A DNA stretch of 64,000 bases from Tatumella ptyseos ATCC 33301 (GCF_000735525.1 NZ_JMPR01000028.1:173010-237009), one strand, 5' to 3'; positions 1-11,540 are shown, counted from the stretch's first letter. Notes: generated from the sequence alone by a model not told the origin. Numbers and translations: made by a program.

Positions 1-719
1 CCGATATTCCCTTCGCCCAGACTGTGATGGCGATCTACGCGGCTGCCGAATTCACTTTTCGCATCATTCAGGTGCATGCCCCGCAGGTAGTTAAAACCGA
101 CAATCCGCTCAAAATCCCGGAAGGTGTTTTCACAATCTTCGACCGTACGCAGGTCGTAACCGGCGGCAAAGGCGTGACAGGTATCGATGCAGACACCGAC
201 ACGGCTTTTATCTTCAACGTGATGGATAATTTCTGCCAGGTGTTCAAAACGGAACCCCAGGTTACTGCCCTGACCGGCGGTATTTTCGATGACTGCAGTT
301 ACGCCCCGCGTCTGATCCAGCGCGATATTGATCGATTCGGCAATCAGCTTCAGACAGTCTTCTTCAGCAATCTGTTGCAGGTGGCTGCCCGGATGGAAGT
401 TAAGTAATGACAGGCCAAGCAATTCCGCCCGTTGCATCTCATCAATAAAGGCCAGTCGTGATTTTTCCAGCGCCTCACTGACCGGATGACCAAGATTGAT
501 CAGGTAACTGTCATGGGGCAGAATTTGTCCTGAGCTGAAGTTATATTTTTCGCAGGCCTGACGGAAGGCATTGATACTTTCCTCTGTTAACGCCGCAGCG
601 CGCCATTGGCGCTGGTTTTTGGTAAACAGTGCAAAGGCCGTTGCTTCCAGTTCGTGTGCACGAAGGACCGCGTTTTCCACGCCCCCTGCGGCGCTGACAT
701 GCGCACCGATAAACTTCAT
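1..719 (-). CDS. nfo: Deoxyribonuclease IV (endonuclease IV), 3' end outside window
   Basis: Nfo is a trinuclear-zinc AP endonuclease of base-excision repair. It nicks 5' to abasic sites in DNA. Reading leftward from the ATG at 719, the protein begins [18 protein letters not shown], the classic endonuclease IV N-terminus, with the zinc-ligand region of AP endonuclease family 2. Further in come [16 protein letters not shown] and the [14 protein letters not shown] signature. The frame is open to base 1, so only about 240 of roughly 280 residues are visible and the C-terminus lies beyond the edge. It is followed upstream by yeiH on the same strand, 55 bp away, as in E. coli. The family assignment is certain. 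Confidence 0.96.
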   Translation of the reverse strand, partial: MKFIGAHVSAAGGVENAVLRAHELEATAFALFTKNQRQWRAAALTEESINAFRQACEKYNFSSGQILPHDSYLINLGHPVSEALEKSRLAFIDEMQRAELLGLSLLNFHPGSHLQQIAEEDCLKLIAESINIALDQTRGVTAVIENTAGQGSNLGFRFEHLAEIIHHVEDKSRVGVCIDTCHAFAAGYDLRTVEDCENTFRDFERIVGFNYLRGMHLNDAKSEFGSRVDRHHSLGEGNI

Positions 720-774
720 TACTTTCTCCTCACTTCCCGGTCTCTGGTAGATGTGACACATCATACCTGAGGAT

Positions 775-1836
775 TTACTTCATAACATGCCATACCAACA
801 GATTGACGCCAGCGCCGCCGATAATCAGCCAGAGAAAAACAACGCCTCCCAGCAGTAGTGGCTTCAGCCCGGCAGTTTTCAGCTGAGACAGGCGGGTGCT
901 CAGGCCCAGGGCGGCCATTGCCATTGCCAGCATGATATTATCAATGCAGTGGATCCAGCTCAGCAGGGTGTCAGACAGTAAACCGAACGAGTTAACGACG
1001 GCGACCAGAATAAAAATCAGGGCAAACCAGGGGAAGGTGATTTTTCCGGGGCCTTCAGTCTCTGCAGACGGGCGGGTGCGGTTAACCCATTGGCCCAGCA
1101 GCAGCAGGAAGGGTGCCAGCATCATGACCCGCAGCATTTTGGCAATCACTGCGGTATCTTCGGCCTGCGGACTGATAGCATGGCCGGCTGCCACGACCTG
1201 GGCGACCTCATGGACGGTCGAACCGGTATAAATACCGAACTGTTCAGCACCGATCCCCGGCAGCCAGGGGTGGATAACCTCCCAGATCAGCGGATAGATA
1301 AAAATGGCCGCCGTACCGAAGATAACGACCGTCGCCACTGCGACGGCCACTTTTCCGGCATCGGCTTTAATGACCGGTGCGGTCGCCAGCACTGCCGCCG
1401 CGCCGCAGATACTGCTACCGGCTCCGATAAGCCACACGGTCTGTTTGTCCGGTTTTATCCAGTACAGTCCTGCCAGACTGGTCACCAGAAACGTGCTGCT
1501 CAGCATGATCATGTCGGTGACCAGGCCGCGATAACCGATATGGCTGATTTGCTGAAAGGTCAGGTTAAATCCGTATAAAATAATCCCCAGTCGCAGCAGG
1601 TAATGCTTACTGAAGGCTATCCCTTGTTCGCAACGAACGTGAACCGATGCGGGCAGCAGATTACCGGTAATAATACCGGTCAGGATTGCCAGCGTCAGTG
1701 CACCCAGTCCCAGCCTGGCAATCAGAGGGATCTGGATCAGAGGCAGCATGCCTGCCGCTATCACCCCGCTGAGCAGGATACCGTTGAGCAAGGGGAGGCG
1801 GGGCAGAGGTGCCCGGTGGGGCTGGTGCAGAGTCAT
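775..1836 (-). CDS. yeiH: YeiH-family putative sulfate/sulfite exporter, inner membrane
   Basis: This is a UPF0324/YeiH-type inner-membrane protein, predicted to export small sulfur oxyanions. The hydrophobic segments and the conserved blocks [31 protein letters not shown] and [20 protein letters not shown] match E. coli YeiH (about 350 residues) along the full length. The frame is open further upstream to 1923. The ATG at 1836 is preferred because an AGGAAG ribosome site precedes it and the product (353 residues) then has the family's length. It is divergent from the LysR gene yeiE, its probable regulator. The substrate is inferred from the family and has not been shown here. Confidence 0.93.
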   Translation of the reverse strand: MTLHQPHRAPLPRLPLLNGILLSGVIAAGMLPLIQIPLIARLGLGALTLAILTGIITGNLLPASVHVRCEQGIAFSKHYLLRLGIILYGFNLTFQQISHIGYRGLVTDMIMLSSTFLVTSLAGLYWIKPDKQTVWLIGAGSSICGAAAVLATAPVIKADAGKVAVAVATVVIFGTAAIFIYPLIWEVIHPWLPGIGAEQFGIYTGSTVHEVAQVVAAGHAISPQAEDTAVIAKMLRVMMLAPFLLLLGQWVNRTRPSAETEGPGKITFPWFALIFILVAVVNSFGLLSDTLLSWIHCIDNIMLAMAMAALGLSTRLSQLKTAGLKPLLLGGVVFLWLIIGGAGVNLLVWHVMK

Positions 1837-1924
1837 CGTGTTCTTCCTTCCTGAGTTACTGACCTTCATCCTGCCGGGGTTTTTCTTAAAAGAGAAATTG
1901 ATTATATATTTATAATTAACCACT

Positions 1925-1936
1925 ATAACTGGTTAT
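1925..1936. promoter_or_regulatory. Dyad in the yeiH/yeiE divergent promoter region
   Basis: The near-perfect palindrome ATAACTGGTTAT lies in the AT-rich gap between divergent yeiH and yeiE. LysR-type proteins typically bind such dyads beside their own gene, so this is a plausible YeiE operator. The dyad is directly visible; binding is inferred. Confidence 0.35.
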
Positions 1937-1981
1937 AAATCGGGTGTTACCCCATCCGTGAAAAATCCGTGAGGAGAAAGA

Positions 1982-2860
1982 GTGCATATCACCCTGAGGC
2001 AGCTGGAAGTATTCAGCGAAATTGTTAAGAGCGGGTCGACCACCCGTGCCGCGCAGCAACTGGCACTTTCACAGTCCGCCGTCAGTGCTGCGCTGGCTGA
2101 TCTTGAACATCAGTTATCGGTGAAACTGTTCGATCGCTCCGGCAAGCGACTGATTGTGAATGAACACGGTCGTTTGCTCTACCCGAAAGCCGTCTCATTA
2201 CTGGAGCAGGCCAAAGAGACTGAGCAACTTTTCCGCGAAGATCATGGCGCCATCCGCATCGCTGCCAGCAGTACTATCGGTAACTATCTGCTGCCCGCCA
2301 TGATGGCAGAGTACCGGCGTGATTTTCCGCAGGCACCATTGGATCTCACGGTGGGTAACAGCCAGGATGTGATACAGGCTGTCAGTGATTTTCGCGTGGA
2401 TGTGGGGCTTATCGAAGGACCTTGTCATATTACCGGCATTGTCAGCGAAAACTGGCTGCAGGACGAGCTGGTGGTTTTCGCTTCACCCCGGTCAGCCATT
2501 TTCAACCAGGCAGTCACGCTGGAAAGACTGGCAGATTCGCCCTGGATCCTGCGGGAACGGGGGTCAGGCACCCGGGAGATAGTGGATTATCTGCTGCTTT
2601 CTCATCTGCCTCATTTCAGAATTGAGATGGAGCTTGGAAATTCAGAGGCTATCAAGCATGCGGTACGCTACGGGATGGGCATAAGCTGCCTGTCACGCCG
2701 GGTGATCGCCGAACAGCTGGAAAATGGCAGTCTGCGCCAGGTTCCGCTGCCGTTACCGCCGCTGACACGGACGTTGTATCGCATCCATCATCAGCAAAAA
2801 CATTTGTCCCGATCGCTGACCCGTTTTCTGTCTTATTGCCGTGAACAGGATATTGTCTGA
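1982..2860 (+). CDS. yeiE: LysR-family transcriptional regulator YeiE
   Basis: This is a DNA-binding regulator with an N-terminal winged helix-turn-helix (residues about 1-60, [19 protein letters not shown]) and a C-terminal LysR substrate-binding domain (about 90-290). Sequence and position between yeiH and lysP match E. coli YeiE, which has been linked to sulfite response and to iron homeostasis. The start is a GTG preceded by a strong GAGGAGA ribosome site; no nearer ATG gives the full HTH. It lies 146 bp from divergent yeiH, the arrangement expected for a LysR regulator and its target. Identity is firm; targets in this organism are inferred from context. Confidence 0.93.
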   Translation: MHITLRQLEVFSEIVKSGSTTRAAQQLALSQSAVSAALADLEHQLSVKLFDRSGKRLIVNEHGRLLYPKAVSLLEQAKETEQLFREDHGAIRIAASSTIGNYLLPAMMAEYRRDFPQAPLDLTVGNSQDVIQAVSDFRVDVGLIEGPCHITGIVSENWLQDELVVFASPRSAIFNQAVTLERLADSPWILRERGSGTREIVDYLLLSHLPHFRIEMELGNSEAIKHAVRYGMGISCLSRRVIAEQLENGSLRQVPLPLPPLTRTLYRIHHQQKHLSRSLTRFLSYCREQDIV

Positions 2861-2992
2861 CCCGGCCCGCCCGGGGTTGCTAATAATAGGCAGGGGATTA
2901 TGAAGGTAACTTATAACGCAGTGGTAATGCTATACAGGTAACGGTGAGCTGGTACAATCGCGCCTCATTTTTATCCAGCATAGTGTTTACTG

Positions 2993-4468
2993 ATGAATAA
3001 TAATACAAAAACAACAGATAAGCCTGGCCTGAAACGTGTATTAAAAGCCCGTCATCTGACGATGATAGCCATTGGCGGGTCTATCGGTACCGGGCTCTTT
3101 GTCGCCTCAGGGGCCAGCATTTCTCAGGCCGGACCCGGCGGCGCACTTCTTTCTTATGCCATTATCGGTCTGATGGTTTACTTCCTGATGACAAGCCTCG
3201 GTGAACTGGCAGCGTATATGCCGGTCTCCGGATCGTTTGCAACCTACGGTGCCAAATACGTCGAAGAAGGCTTTGGCTTCGCTCTGGGATGGAATTACTG
3301 GTACAACTGGGCAGTCACCATTGCCGTCGACCTGGTCGCCGCACAACTGGTGATGGGCTACTGGTTCCCGGACGTTCCTGGCTGGGTCTGGAGCTGCCTC
3401 TTCCTGGCGGTGATTTTCCTGCTGAACGTGATTTCGGTTAAAGGCTTTGGTGAAGCGGAATACTGGTTCTCGCTGATTAAAGTGGTGACCGTGGTTATCT
3501 TTATTATCGTCGGACTGATGATGGTGACCGGTATTCTGCGGGGTGCAGGAGAGGGTGGCTGGCATAACTGGACCATTGGCGGTGCGCCTTTTGCGGGGGG
3601 ATTCTCTGCGATGATCGGCGTGGCGATGATTGTCGGCTTCTCTTTCCAGGGGACTGAACTTATCGGGATTGCGGCCGGTGAATCGGAAAACCCGGGCAAG
3701 AATATCCCGCGCGCTATGCGTCAGGTATTCTGGCGGATCCTGCTGTTTTATGTGCTGGCTATCCTTATTATCAGTCTGTTACTGCCGTATACCGATCCGC
3801 GTCTGCTGCATAATGATGTTAAAGACATCAGCGTCAGTCCTTTCACTCTGGTGTTCCAGAATGCCGGGCTGTTATCTGCGGCTGCGGTAATGAATGCAGT
3901 GATCCTGACGGCAGTGCTCTCTGCCGGTAACTCCGGAATGTATGCGTCTACACGGATGCTGTTTACGCTGGCACAGGAAGGGAAAGCACCAAAAATCTTT
4001 GCCCGTCTGACGGCAAATGGTGTGCCGCGTAATGCACTGATTGCGACGACCGTGATTGCAGCACTCTGCTTCTTATCATCCAAATTTGGTAATCAGACCG
4101 TCTATATGTGGTTACTGAATACCTCAGGGATGACCGGCTTTATTGCCTGGCTGGGGATCGCCATCAGCCATTACCGCTTCCGTCGCGGTTATGTGGCGAA
4201 GGGGCATAACCTGGCAGACCTGCCTTACCGTGCAGGGCTCTTCCCGCTCGGACCGGTGTTTGCGTTTGTGCTCTGCCTTATCATCACACTGGGACAGAAC
4301 TATCAGGCCTTTATGGCCGATACCATTGACTGGTATGGCGTGGCAGCGACCTATATCGGTATTCCGTTGTTCCTGGTGATCTGGCTGGGCTATAAATGGA
4401 CGCGCGGGACCCGTTTTGTGAAATACCACGAGATGGAATTCCCGGCCATTTCCAAAAGTGACAGCTAA
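2993..4468 (+). CDS. lysP: Lysine-specific permease
   Basis: LysP is an APC-superfamily inner-membrane transporter importing L-lysine with protons. In E. coli it also restrains the CadC sensor. The 491-residue product (family about 489) opens with a hydrophilic tail, then HLTMIAIGGSIGTGLFVASG, the amino-acid permease signature of TM1. About twelve hydrophobic segments follow, with the conserved GWNYWYNWAVT and FQGTELIGIAAGESENP blocks. It follows yeiE in the same direction after 132 bp, as in E. coli. A strong hairpin terminator follows the stop. No clear Shine-Dalgarno is seen, but no other start restores the conserved N-terminus. Confidence 0.96.
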   Translation: MNNNTKTTDKPGLKRVLKARHLTMIAIGGSIGTGLFVASGASISQAGPGGALLSYAIIGLMVYFLMTSLGELAAYMPVSGSFATYGAKYVEEGFGFALGWNYWYNWAVTIAVDLVAAQLVMGYWFPDVPGWVWSCLFLAVIFLLNVISVKGFGEAEYWFSLIKVVTVVIFIIVGLMMVTGILRGAGEGGWHNWTIGGAPFAGGFSAMIGVAMIVGFSFQGTELIGIAAGESENPGKNIPRAMRQVFWRILLFYVLAILIISLLLPYTDPRLLHNDVKDISVSPFTLVFQNAGLLSAAAVMNAVILTAVLSAGNSGMYASTRMLFTLAQEGKAPKIFARLTANGVPRNALIATTVIAALCFLSSKFGNQTVYMWLLNTSGMTGFIAWLGIAISHYRFRRGYVAKGHNLADLPYRAGLFPLGPVFAFVLCLIITLGQNYQAFMADTIDWYGVAATYIGIPLFLVIWLGYKWTRGTRFVKYHEMEFPAISKSDS

Positions 4469-4494
4469 TCTGTCAGTCCGGTTAGCTTAGTAAT

Positions 4495-4524
4495 AAAAAA
4501 CCCATGCAATGCATGGGTTTTTTT
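4495..4524. terminator. Bidirectional intrinsic terminator between lysP and yeiG
   Basis: A run of six A (4495-4500), a CCCATG/CATGGG hairpin and a run of T (4518-4524) sit between the converging lysP and yeiG genes. The hairpin with A on one side and T on the other can stop transcription in both directions. Confidence 0.88.
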
Positions 4525-4539
4525 ATGGCTGGTGTTGCG

Positions 4540-5382
4540 TCAGGCCGCCAGCAGATGGCGTGCGTGGAAACGAAGATGATCTTCAATGACGCTGGTAATG
4601 AAATAGTAGCTATGGTCATAACCTTCCTGCCAGCGCAGGGTCAGATCATATTGATGTTCACGGGCGATATTTTCCAGCACTTCCGGTTGCAGCTGTAGCG
4701 GGTAAAAATTATCAGAAAGCCCCTGGTCTATCAGCACCGGCAGCCGGTGGGTGGCTTCCGCCATCAGCAGGCTGGCATCATACTGACGCCATGCATCACG
4801 ATCCGCTCCCAGATAGGCGGTAAAGGCTTTCTCGCCCCAGGGGACGGAAGAAGGATTGACGATGGGGGCGAAAGCCGAGACCGAGGTAAAACGTCCGGCC
4901 TCACGCAGGGCCAGTACCAGCGCACCGTGGCCCCCCATCGAGTGCCCCATAATAGCCTGACGATCGCTGAAGCTGAAGTGTTCTGCCAGCAATGCGGGCA
5001 ACTCCTGAGTCAGGTAATCGTACATACGATAATGCCGGTCCCAGGGGGCCTGTGTGGCATTAAGATAAAATCCGGCTCCCTGGCCCAGGTCGTACTGCTC
5101 ATCGTCGGGAACCTCACTGCCACGCGGACTGGTATCAGGCATAATCAGCGCAATACCTTGCCCGGCGGCCAGTCGTTGAGCGCCGGATTTCACGGAAAAA
5201 TTCTCATCAGTACAGGTCAGCCCTGCCAGACACCAGAGCAGCGGAACCGGCTGAGCGGTCGCTGCCGGGGGCAGGAACAGACTGAATTTCATCTCACAGC
5301 CCAGCGTCGCTGAGGTATGTTGCCAGCGTTGCTGGCGGCCACCAAACATCAGATGCTCTTCGCAAAGAGTGAGTCCGGACAT
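4540..5382 (-). CDS. yeiG: S-formylglutathione hydrolase
   Basis: This is a cytosolic esterase-D family alpha/beta hydrolase that splits S-formylglutathione into formate and glutathione, the last step of glutathione-dependent formaldehyde detoxification. The 280-residue protein shows the conserved [15 protein letters not shown] near residues 48-62 and the nucleophile elbow GHSMGG with Ser148. The acid and histidine of the triad lie in [10 protein letters not shown] and DHSYYF near the C-terminus. It resembles E. coli YeiG and FrmB equally well in motifs; the neighbourhood (lysP on one side, folE on the other) favours YeiG. No frmA-type dehydrogenase is adjacent. Confidence 0.93.
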   Translation of the reverse strand: MSGLTLCEEHLMFGGRQQRWQHTSATLGCEMKFSLFLPPAATAQPVPLLWCLAGLTCTDENFSVKSGAQRLAAGQGIALIMPDTSPRGSEVPDDEQYDLGQGAGFYLNATQAPWDRHYRMYDYLTQELPALLAEHFSFSDRQAIMGHSMGGHGALVLALREAGRFTSVSAFAPIVNPSSVPWGEKAFTAYLGADRDAWRQYDASLLMAEATHRLPVLIDQGLSDNFYPLQLQPEVLENIAREHQYDLTLRWQEGYDHSYYFITSVIEDHLRFHARHLLAA

Positions 5383-5444
5383 ATCACGCTCCTGTCATTA
5401 ATCAGCATTCGGGGCTGTTGCAAAGGCAACAACCGTTAAAAAAA

Positions 5445-6374
5445 TCAGGGGGAAACGGGCGTGCAAGGCGTGCTCCCGGTAATCTCTTCGTCGGTGCCTG
5501 CCGTGGTATCCCGTACAAAAAAGCGGATCATCAGCTCCTTGAGGGCTTCAACATTCGGGGTAAACGCATCCCGTCGCCAGATAAGGCAGGTTGAGACCTG
5601 GCTATATTTCTGCGGCAGATGATGAACACGAATACGTGCCCGGTCACTCATCTGAGCCAGCACGGAATACGGAATAATGGCAAGTCCGGCCCCTCCCGCC
5701 ACACAGGCAATCATCGCATGATAGGAATGAATTTCCATAATACTGCCGGGCTGTGCGTCACCTTCGCGAAACCACTCCTCCAGCTTCAGCCGGTAAGAGC
5801 AACTGTTACGGAATGCAAAAAACGTCTCGCCCTGAACATCCCGCGGGCAGGTGACCGGCAGGTGTTCACTGCTGGTGATCAGCACCAGCTCTTCACGGAA
5901 AGCGACACAACTGTGCAGTTCGTCATAACCTTCCGGGCTGTCGGCCAGGGCGGCAGCCACCGTCCCTTCGCGTACGTGGTCGATAATTTCGCCGGATGTC
6001 CCGGTGATCAGGGACAGAGAGACCGACGGATAACGCTGGTGATACGCCGCGAGCAGACCCGGCAGGCGGGTAGCCGCCGTACTTTCCATGGTGCCGAGCG
6101 CAAAATTTCCGGCCGGTTCCCCCTGGCGGGTCATGCTGATGGCTTCTTCGCTTAATGCCAGAATACGTTGGGCATAACCGAGAAAGTTATGTCCGACCGG
6201 GGATAAACGTACCCGCTGTTTTTCGCGGATCAGTAAGTCGGTTCCCAGCTCTTCTTCCAGTTGTTTAAGGCGGGTGGTCAGGTTGGACGGCACTCTGTGG
6301 AGTAATTCTGCCGCCCGGGCGACCGAGCCGGTATCGGCAACGGCACAAAACATCCGTAGCTGCACCAAATCCAT
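5445..6374 (-). CDS. LysR-family transcriptional regulator, PtrR (YneJ)-like
   Basis: A 309-residue regulator with an N-terminal winged HTH (MDLVQLRMFCAVADTGSVAR) and a LysR effector-binding domain. The RVPSNLTTRLKQLE recognition-helix region and later LGTMESTAA and SYHAMIACVAGGAG blocks recall E. coli PtrR/YneJ, a putrescine-utilisation regulator. I cannot tell orthologue from paralogue. It lies 62 bp upstream of yeiG on the same strand and is divergent from folE, separated by 242 bp. This gene is not between yeiG and folE in E. coli, so it is an insertion in an otherwise conserved order. Its regulon is unknown; itself, yeiG or folE are the nearest candidates. Confidence 0.85.
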   Translation of the reverse strand: MDLVQLRMFCAVADTGSVARAAELLHRVPSNLTTRLKQLEEELGTDLLIREKQRVRLSPVGHNFLGYAQRILALSEEAISMTRQGEPAGNFALGTMESTAATRLPGLLAAYHQRYPSVSLSLITGTSGEIIDHVREGTVAAALADSPEGYDELHSCVAFREELVLITSSEHLPVTCPRDVQGETFFAFRNSCSYRLKLEEWFREGDAQPGSIMEIHSYHAMIACVAGGAGLAIIPYSVLAQMSDRARIRVHHLPQKYSQVSTCLIWRRDAFTPNVEALKELMIRFFVRDTTAGTDEEITGSTPCTPVSP

Positions 6375-6616
6375 AATTATTCTCTTTATGAAATGAAGTT
6401 AAAGTGATTTATTCATAATTTTTGTGATTGTAGTCGCCGCGGCGGCGGCAGGCAAGCCTGAACCGCAGGGCTGATGTGTGAAATATTTTTTGCTGCTGAT
6501 GAAAGATGATCACCGTAAGCTACTGGATAATCCCGCCGGACTGATTCACAATAAGCAATAATTATGATTCGCCGCCCGTTGCCAGGGCTGAGAATTCACC
6601 TGCCGGAGAATAGTAG

Positions 6617-7282
6617 ATGTCCCTTTTAAGTCAGGAAGCGGCACTGGTACATGAAGCACTGGTGGCCCGCGGTCTGGAAACCCCGTTACGTAAGCCTGCG
6701 CGTGAACTGGATAACACCACACGTAAAGCGCTTATTGCCGGTCATATGACCGAAATTATGCAATTACTGAACCTTGATCTGGACGATGACAGTCTGACCG
6801 AGACTCCGCACCGTATTGCGAAAATGTATGTCGATGAAATCTTTTCGGGTCTCGATTATGCCAATTTTCCGAAGATCACGGTGATTGAGAATAAAATGAA
6901 GGTCGATGAGATGGTCACGGTGCGTGATATCTCGCTGACCAGTACCTGTGAACATCACTTTGTGACTATCGACGGTAAAGCTACCGTGGCGTATATCCCG
7001 AAAGATAAAGTGATCGGTCTGTCAAAAATTAACCGTATCGTGCAATTCTTTGCACAGCGCCCGCAGGTGCAGGAACGTCTGACCCAACAGGTGCTGGTTG
7101 CGTTACAGACGCTGCTCGGGACCAATAATGTGGCAGTGTGTATTGACGCGGTTCATTACTGCGTTAAAGCCCGCGGGGTTCAGGATGCGACCAGCGCGAC
7201 CACGACCACGTCACTCGGCGGGTTGTTTAAGTCGAGTCAGAATACCCGTCAGGAATTTCTGCGCGCGGTCAGACACAACTGA
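6617..7282 (+). CDS. folE: GTP cyclohydrolase I
   Basis: FolE opens GTP to 7,8-dihydroneopterin triphosphate, the first committed step of folate synthesis, as a cytosolic toroidal homodecamer. The 221-residue protein matches E. coli FolE end to end. The zinc ligands are visible as Cys111 and His114 in TSTCEHHF and Cys182 in [10 protein letters not shown]. The active-site [12 protein letters not shown] stretch near residue 65 is present. The upstream gap (6375-6616) is shared with the divergent LysR gene. A strong terminator follows, so folE is probably a single-gene transcript with partial readthrough into yeiB. Confidence 0.97.
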   Translation: MSLLSQEAALVHEALVARGLETPLRKPARELDNTTRKALIAGHMTEIMQLLNLDLDDDSLTETPHRIAKMYVDEIFSGLDYANFPKITVIENKMKVDEMVTVRDISLTSTCEHHFVTIDGKATVAYIPKDKVIGLSKINRIVQFFAQRPQVQERLTQQVLVALQTLLGTNNVAVCIDAVHYCVKARGVQDATSATTTTSLGGLFKSSQNTRQEFLRAVRHN

Positions 7283-7297
7283 TTTCCCCGTTATCAG

Positions 7298-7327
7298 GCC
7301 ATATCCTTCAGGATATGGCTTTTTCTT
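7298..7327 (+). terminator. Intrinsic terminator after folE
   Basis: A perfect nine-base-pair stem GCCATATCC/GGATATGGC with TTCA loop is followed by a T-rich tract. It lies 16 bp after the folE stop and 19 bp before yeiB. Confidence 0.88.
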
Positions 7328-7345
7328 TCCTGTCAGGGTTGTCAC

Positions 7346-8491
7346 ATGCCGCGTTATCCCCAGCTTGATTTTATCCGTGGTGCCGCCATCGCCGGCATAC
7401 TGCTGTTGAATATTGTCAGCTTCGGTTTACCCTCGGCCGCCTATCTGAACCCGGCCTGGCAGGGATTTATTACGCGTCCGGATGCCATCAGTTGGGCAGT
7501 CCTCGAGGTCTTTGCGCGGCTTAAGTTCCTTAACCTGTTCGCGTTACTGTTTGGTGCCGGACTGGTGTTTCAGTTGCCGAAAGGCGGAGCCTGGATACAG
7601 TCGCGGCTGGGCTGGCTTTTACTGTTCGGCGTGCTGCATGCCGTACTGTTATGGCAGGGGGATATTCTGGTGGCCTGGTCGCTGGCCGGGATGCTGAGCT
7701 GGCGGATGATCCGCGATGCACACTCTCCCGGCGTACTGATGCGCACCGGTATTCTGTTTTACGCGGTCGGGTGCCTGATGTTGCTGTTGTTCGGGGCGAT
7801 ATCTTCAGGCCATGCGGGCAGTGACTGGCTGCCCGGTGCCGCCGAGGTTTTTCTTGAACAGCAACGGGTACTGCACCCGGGTATGGCTGCGATAGATTAC
7901 CGCACCGATCATCTGGCATCGATGCTGGTGGCATTTTTCGGACAGTATGGCTGGGAACTGACCGGACTGATGATGATCGGCGCGGCACTGGTGCATAATG
8001 GCTGGCTACTGGGTAACCGCCCCCCGGCCGACTATCTTCGTACAGCGGCGTTATTACTGGTTCCCGGTTTTCTGCTGGAAGCCGCCGGCACGACAGCCCA
8101 GTGGCTCACTGGCTGGTCATTCCGCTGGAGCGGATTTTATCTGCAAATTCCCGGCGAAATTGCCAGCCCGCTGATAAGCCTGGGGTATGCGGCACTGGTG
8201 CTGGCCGGCTGGCAAAAAATCTCATCGATGCGGGTCGGTTATCTCTTTTGCTGCATCGGTCGTATGGCCCTGAGTAACTATCTGCTGCAAACCCTGGTCT
8301 GTACGTTGATTTTCTCCACTGCCGGGTTCTTCCTGCATTTCCAGCGCTGGCAGTTGTTACTGATAGTGCCGTTTATCTGGGTGATCAATACGCTGTTTTC
8401 GCTGTGCTGGTTACGGTATTTTCCGCGCGGGCCGATGGAGCAACTCTGGCGGATCCTGACCCGGAAAACAGCCGGTTCCGGTGAGGGATAA
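7346..8491 (+). CDS. yeiB: DUF418-family inner-membrane protein YeiB
   Basis: A polytopic membrane protein of 381 residues (E. coli YeiB 385). The N-terminus LDFIRGAAIAGILLLNI is the HGT/DUF418 signature. The C-terminal DUF418 block CIGRMALSNYLLQTLVCT and the terminal WLRYFPRGPMEQLWR are clear. Function is unproven; the fold is related to acyltransferase-3/heparan-acetyltransferase-like membrane proteins. It follows folE by 63 bp, a conserved arrangement in enterobacteria, but a terminator separates the two. Confidence 0.93.
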   Translation: MPRYPQLDFIRGAAIAGILLLNIVSFGLPSAAYLNPAWQGFITRPDAISWAVLEVFARLKFLNLFALLFGAGLVFQLPKGGAWIQSRLGWLLLFGVLHAVLLWQGDILVAWSLAGMLSWRMIRDAHSPGVLMRTGILFYAVGCLMLLLFGAISSGHAGSDWLPGAAEVFLEQQRVLHPGMAAIDYRTDHLASMLVAFFGQYGWELTGLMMIGAALVHNGWLLGNRPPADYLRTAALLLVPGFLLEAAGTTAQWLTGWSFRWSGFYLQIPGEIASPLISLGYAALVLAGWQKISSMRVGYLFCCIGRMALSNYLLQTLVCTLIFSTAGFFLHFQRWQLLLIVPFIWVINTLFSLCWLRYFPRGPMEQLWRILTRKTAGSGEG

Positions 8492-8523
8492 GCGCGTTTG
8501 CCCGGCAAGGGCGGTATCCCGGG

Positions 8524-9588
<1,065 letters not shown>

Positions 9589-9699
9589 TCACTCATCTGA
9601 TAATTAAAAAGTGACCCAAGGGTACTTGAGCCACTTCGGTCAGGCAAGCGCAGACATTATCGCTGCGCTGCCGGTGGAAGGTTCTGCTGAACGGCAATC

Positions 9700-11400
9700 T
9701 CAGATTGAGGTCCGACGGTAATGGCGATAGGCCGGAGTCCAGAAATTATCCTCTATCGCCTGCGCCAGTGCCTCTTCGGAGCTTTCCGGGGCGACGCCGG
9801 CGAGCCGGGCGGCACGGGCCACTTCTATCGCTATCCGGCGGGAAACCTGCTGGATATCACTCAGTTCCGGCAATACCGGGCCGGTGGGGTCGGTAGCAAG
9901 AGGCGAGCAATCGGCCAGTGCCCGGCTGGCACTCATCAGCATAGAGTCGGTCACTCTGCTGGCCCCGGAGGCAATAATACCCAACCCGATCCCGGGGAAG
10001 ATGTAAGCATTGTTACACTGGGCTATCGGGTAGACCTTATCCTGCCAGGTGACCGGCGCAAACGGGCTCCCGGTGGCTATCAGTGCTGCACCCCCGGTCC
10101 AGCTGATAAGATCTGCCGGGGTGGCCTCCACGCGGGACGTCGGGTTTGATAAAGGCATAATGATTGGCCGTGGGCAGTGACGGTGCATTTCACGAATAAT
10201 TTCTTCGGTAAACAGCCCGGGCTGGCCGGAAACACCAATCAGGATAGTCGGTTTGGCGTTGCGTACCACATCCAGCAGAGAAACGTGATCACTGCCGGTT
10301 TCCCAGTCGGCGATAGCCTCTGAGGACTGCACCAGACGGGCCTGGAAAGGTAACAGGTTGGTCAGTTTATCCGTCAGCAGGCCGTATCGGTCGACCATCA
10401 TCACCCGGCGACGGGCTTCGGTATCGCTCAGACCTTCAGACGTCATTTCATTAATAATCTGCTCTGCAATACCGCAACCGGCGGAACCGGCACCGAGGAA
10501 CACAATGGTCTGTTCTGAGAGCGGGCTGCCGGCGGCCCGGCTGGCGGCGATCAGCGTGCCAACCGCCACGGCAGCGGTTCCCTGAATATCATCATTGAAG
10601 CAGCAGAGTTTATCGCGGTATTTTTCAAGAAGCGGAGTCGCATTTTTCTGTGCGAAATCTTCAAATTGCAGTAACGCATGGGGCCAGCGCCGTTTCACCG
10701 CACTGATAAATTCCTCTACGAAGGCATTGTACTCTTCCTCACCAATGCGGGGATGACGCCAGCCCATATAGAGCGGGTCATTCAGCAATTGCTGATTATT
10801 GGTGCCGACATCCAGCACGATAGGTAAGGTGTAGGCCGGGCTGATACCACCACAGGCGGTGTAGAGTGACAGCTTGCCGATAGGGATCCCCATGCCGCCG
10901 ATCCCCAGATCCCCGAGACCGAGAATACGTTCACCATCCGTCACGACGATCACTTTGACATTCTGTTTGGTGGCGTTCTGTAACATATCTTCGATATGTT
11001 CGCGGTTAGGGTAGGAGATAAACACACCGCGGGCGCGACGATAGATGTCTGAAAATTGCTCACAGGCGGTACCGACCGTCGGGGTATAAATGATGGGCAT
11101 GACTTCCTGCAGATGGTCTGCCAGCACACGATAGAACAGCGTTTCATTGGTGTCCTGAATATTGCGCAGAAAGACGTGCTTATCGATATTATTTTTGAAT
11201 TCCTGGTATTGCTGCCAGGCCCTTTCGGCCTGTTCTTCAATGGTCTCTACGGTTTCCGGTAGCAGGCCATTGAGGTTAAACTCGTTACGTTCCTCCCGGG
11301 AAAAGGCGCTGCCTTTATTGAGTAGCGGAAATTCCAGCAGGATCGGGCCGGCATAGGGAATATATAGCGGTCGTTTACTCTCGTAATCCAGTTCCATCAT
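9700..11400 (-). CDS. maeA: NAD-dependent malic enzyme
   Basis: MaeA oxidatively decarboxylates malate to pyruvate with NAD+ in the cytosol. The 566-residue protein matches E. coli MaeA (565) throughout: [13 protein letters not shown]-like N-terminus, [13 protein letters not shown], the [13 protein letters not shown] active-site segment, FEDFAQKNA and the metal-binding [11 protein letters not shown]. The NAD-binding [10 protein letters not shown] and the [17 protein letters not shown] block follow. Two adjacent ATG codons (11400 and 11397) follow a GGAG site; the first is chosen, and the open frame further upstream has no ribosome site. In E. coli maeA is elsewhere on the chromosome, so its place between sanA and cdd is a rearrangement. 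Confidence 0.96.
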   Translation of the reverse strand: MMELDYESKRPLYIPYAGPILLEFPLLNKGSAFSREERNEFNLNGLLPETVETIEEQAERAWQQYQEFKNNIDKHVFLRNIQDTNETLFYRVLADHLQEVMPIIYTPTVGTACEQFSDIYRRARGVFISYPNREHIEDMLQNATKQNVKVIVVTDGERILGLGDLGIGGMGIPIGKLSLYTACGGISPAYTLPIVLDVGTNNQQLLNDPLYMGWRHPRIGEEEYNAFVEEFISAVKRRWPHALLQFEDFAQKNATPLLEKYRDKLCCFNDDIQGTAAVAVGTLIAASRAAGSPLSEQTIVFLGAGSAGCGIAEQIINEMTSEGLSDTEARRRVMMVDRYGLLTDKLTNLLPFQARLVQSSEAIADWETGSDHVSLLDVVRNAKPTILIGVSGQPGLFTEEIIREMHRHCPRPIIMPLSNPTSRVEATPADLISWTGGAALIATGSPFAPVTWQDKVYPIAQCNNAYIFPGIGLGIIASGASRVTDSMLMSASRALADCSPLATDPTGPVLPELSDIQQVSRRIAIEVARAARLAGVAPESSEEALAQAIEDNFWTPAYRHYRRTSI

Positions 11401-11497
11401 TGATACTCCGTTGTAAAGCCCGGTCACCGGGTGAGGCCACCGGAAGGTCTTTAGTTGTCAGCAAATTACGCCTTTCCCGACGTTTTTCAAACAGGTT

Positions 11498-11530
11498 ATT
11501 TGCCGGTAATCTGTCAGATTTCCGGCAAAT
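11498..11530. repeat. 33-bp near-perfect palindrome between cdd and maeA
   Basis: Outer arms ATTTGCCGG (11498-11506) and CCGGCAAAT (11522-11530) enclose inner arms AATCT/AGATT, with a single T-T mismatch between them. It lies just after the cdd stop and upstream of maeA on the minus strand. No T tract follows on either strand, so it is not a textbook terminator. It could be a 3' hairpin for cdd or an operator for maeA. Confidence 0.6.
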
Positions 11531-11540
11531 TCATCTCAAT

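Noticed and set aside
1090-1578. Plus-strand open frame of 162 codons opposite yeiH
   Set aside because: Antisense to a conserved gene, with atypical composition (Gln/His/Asp-rich) and no family resemblance.
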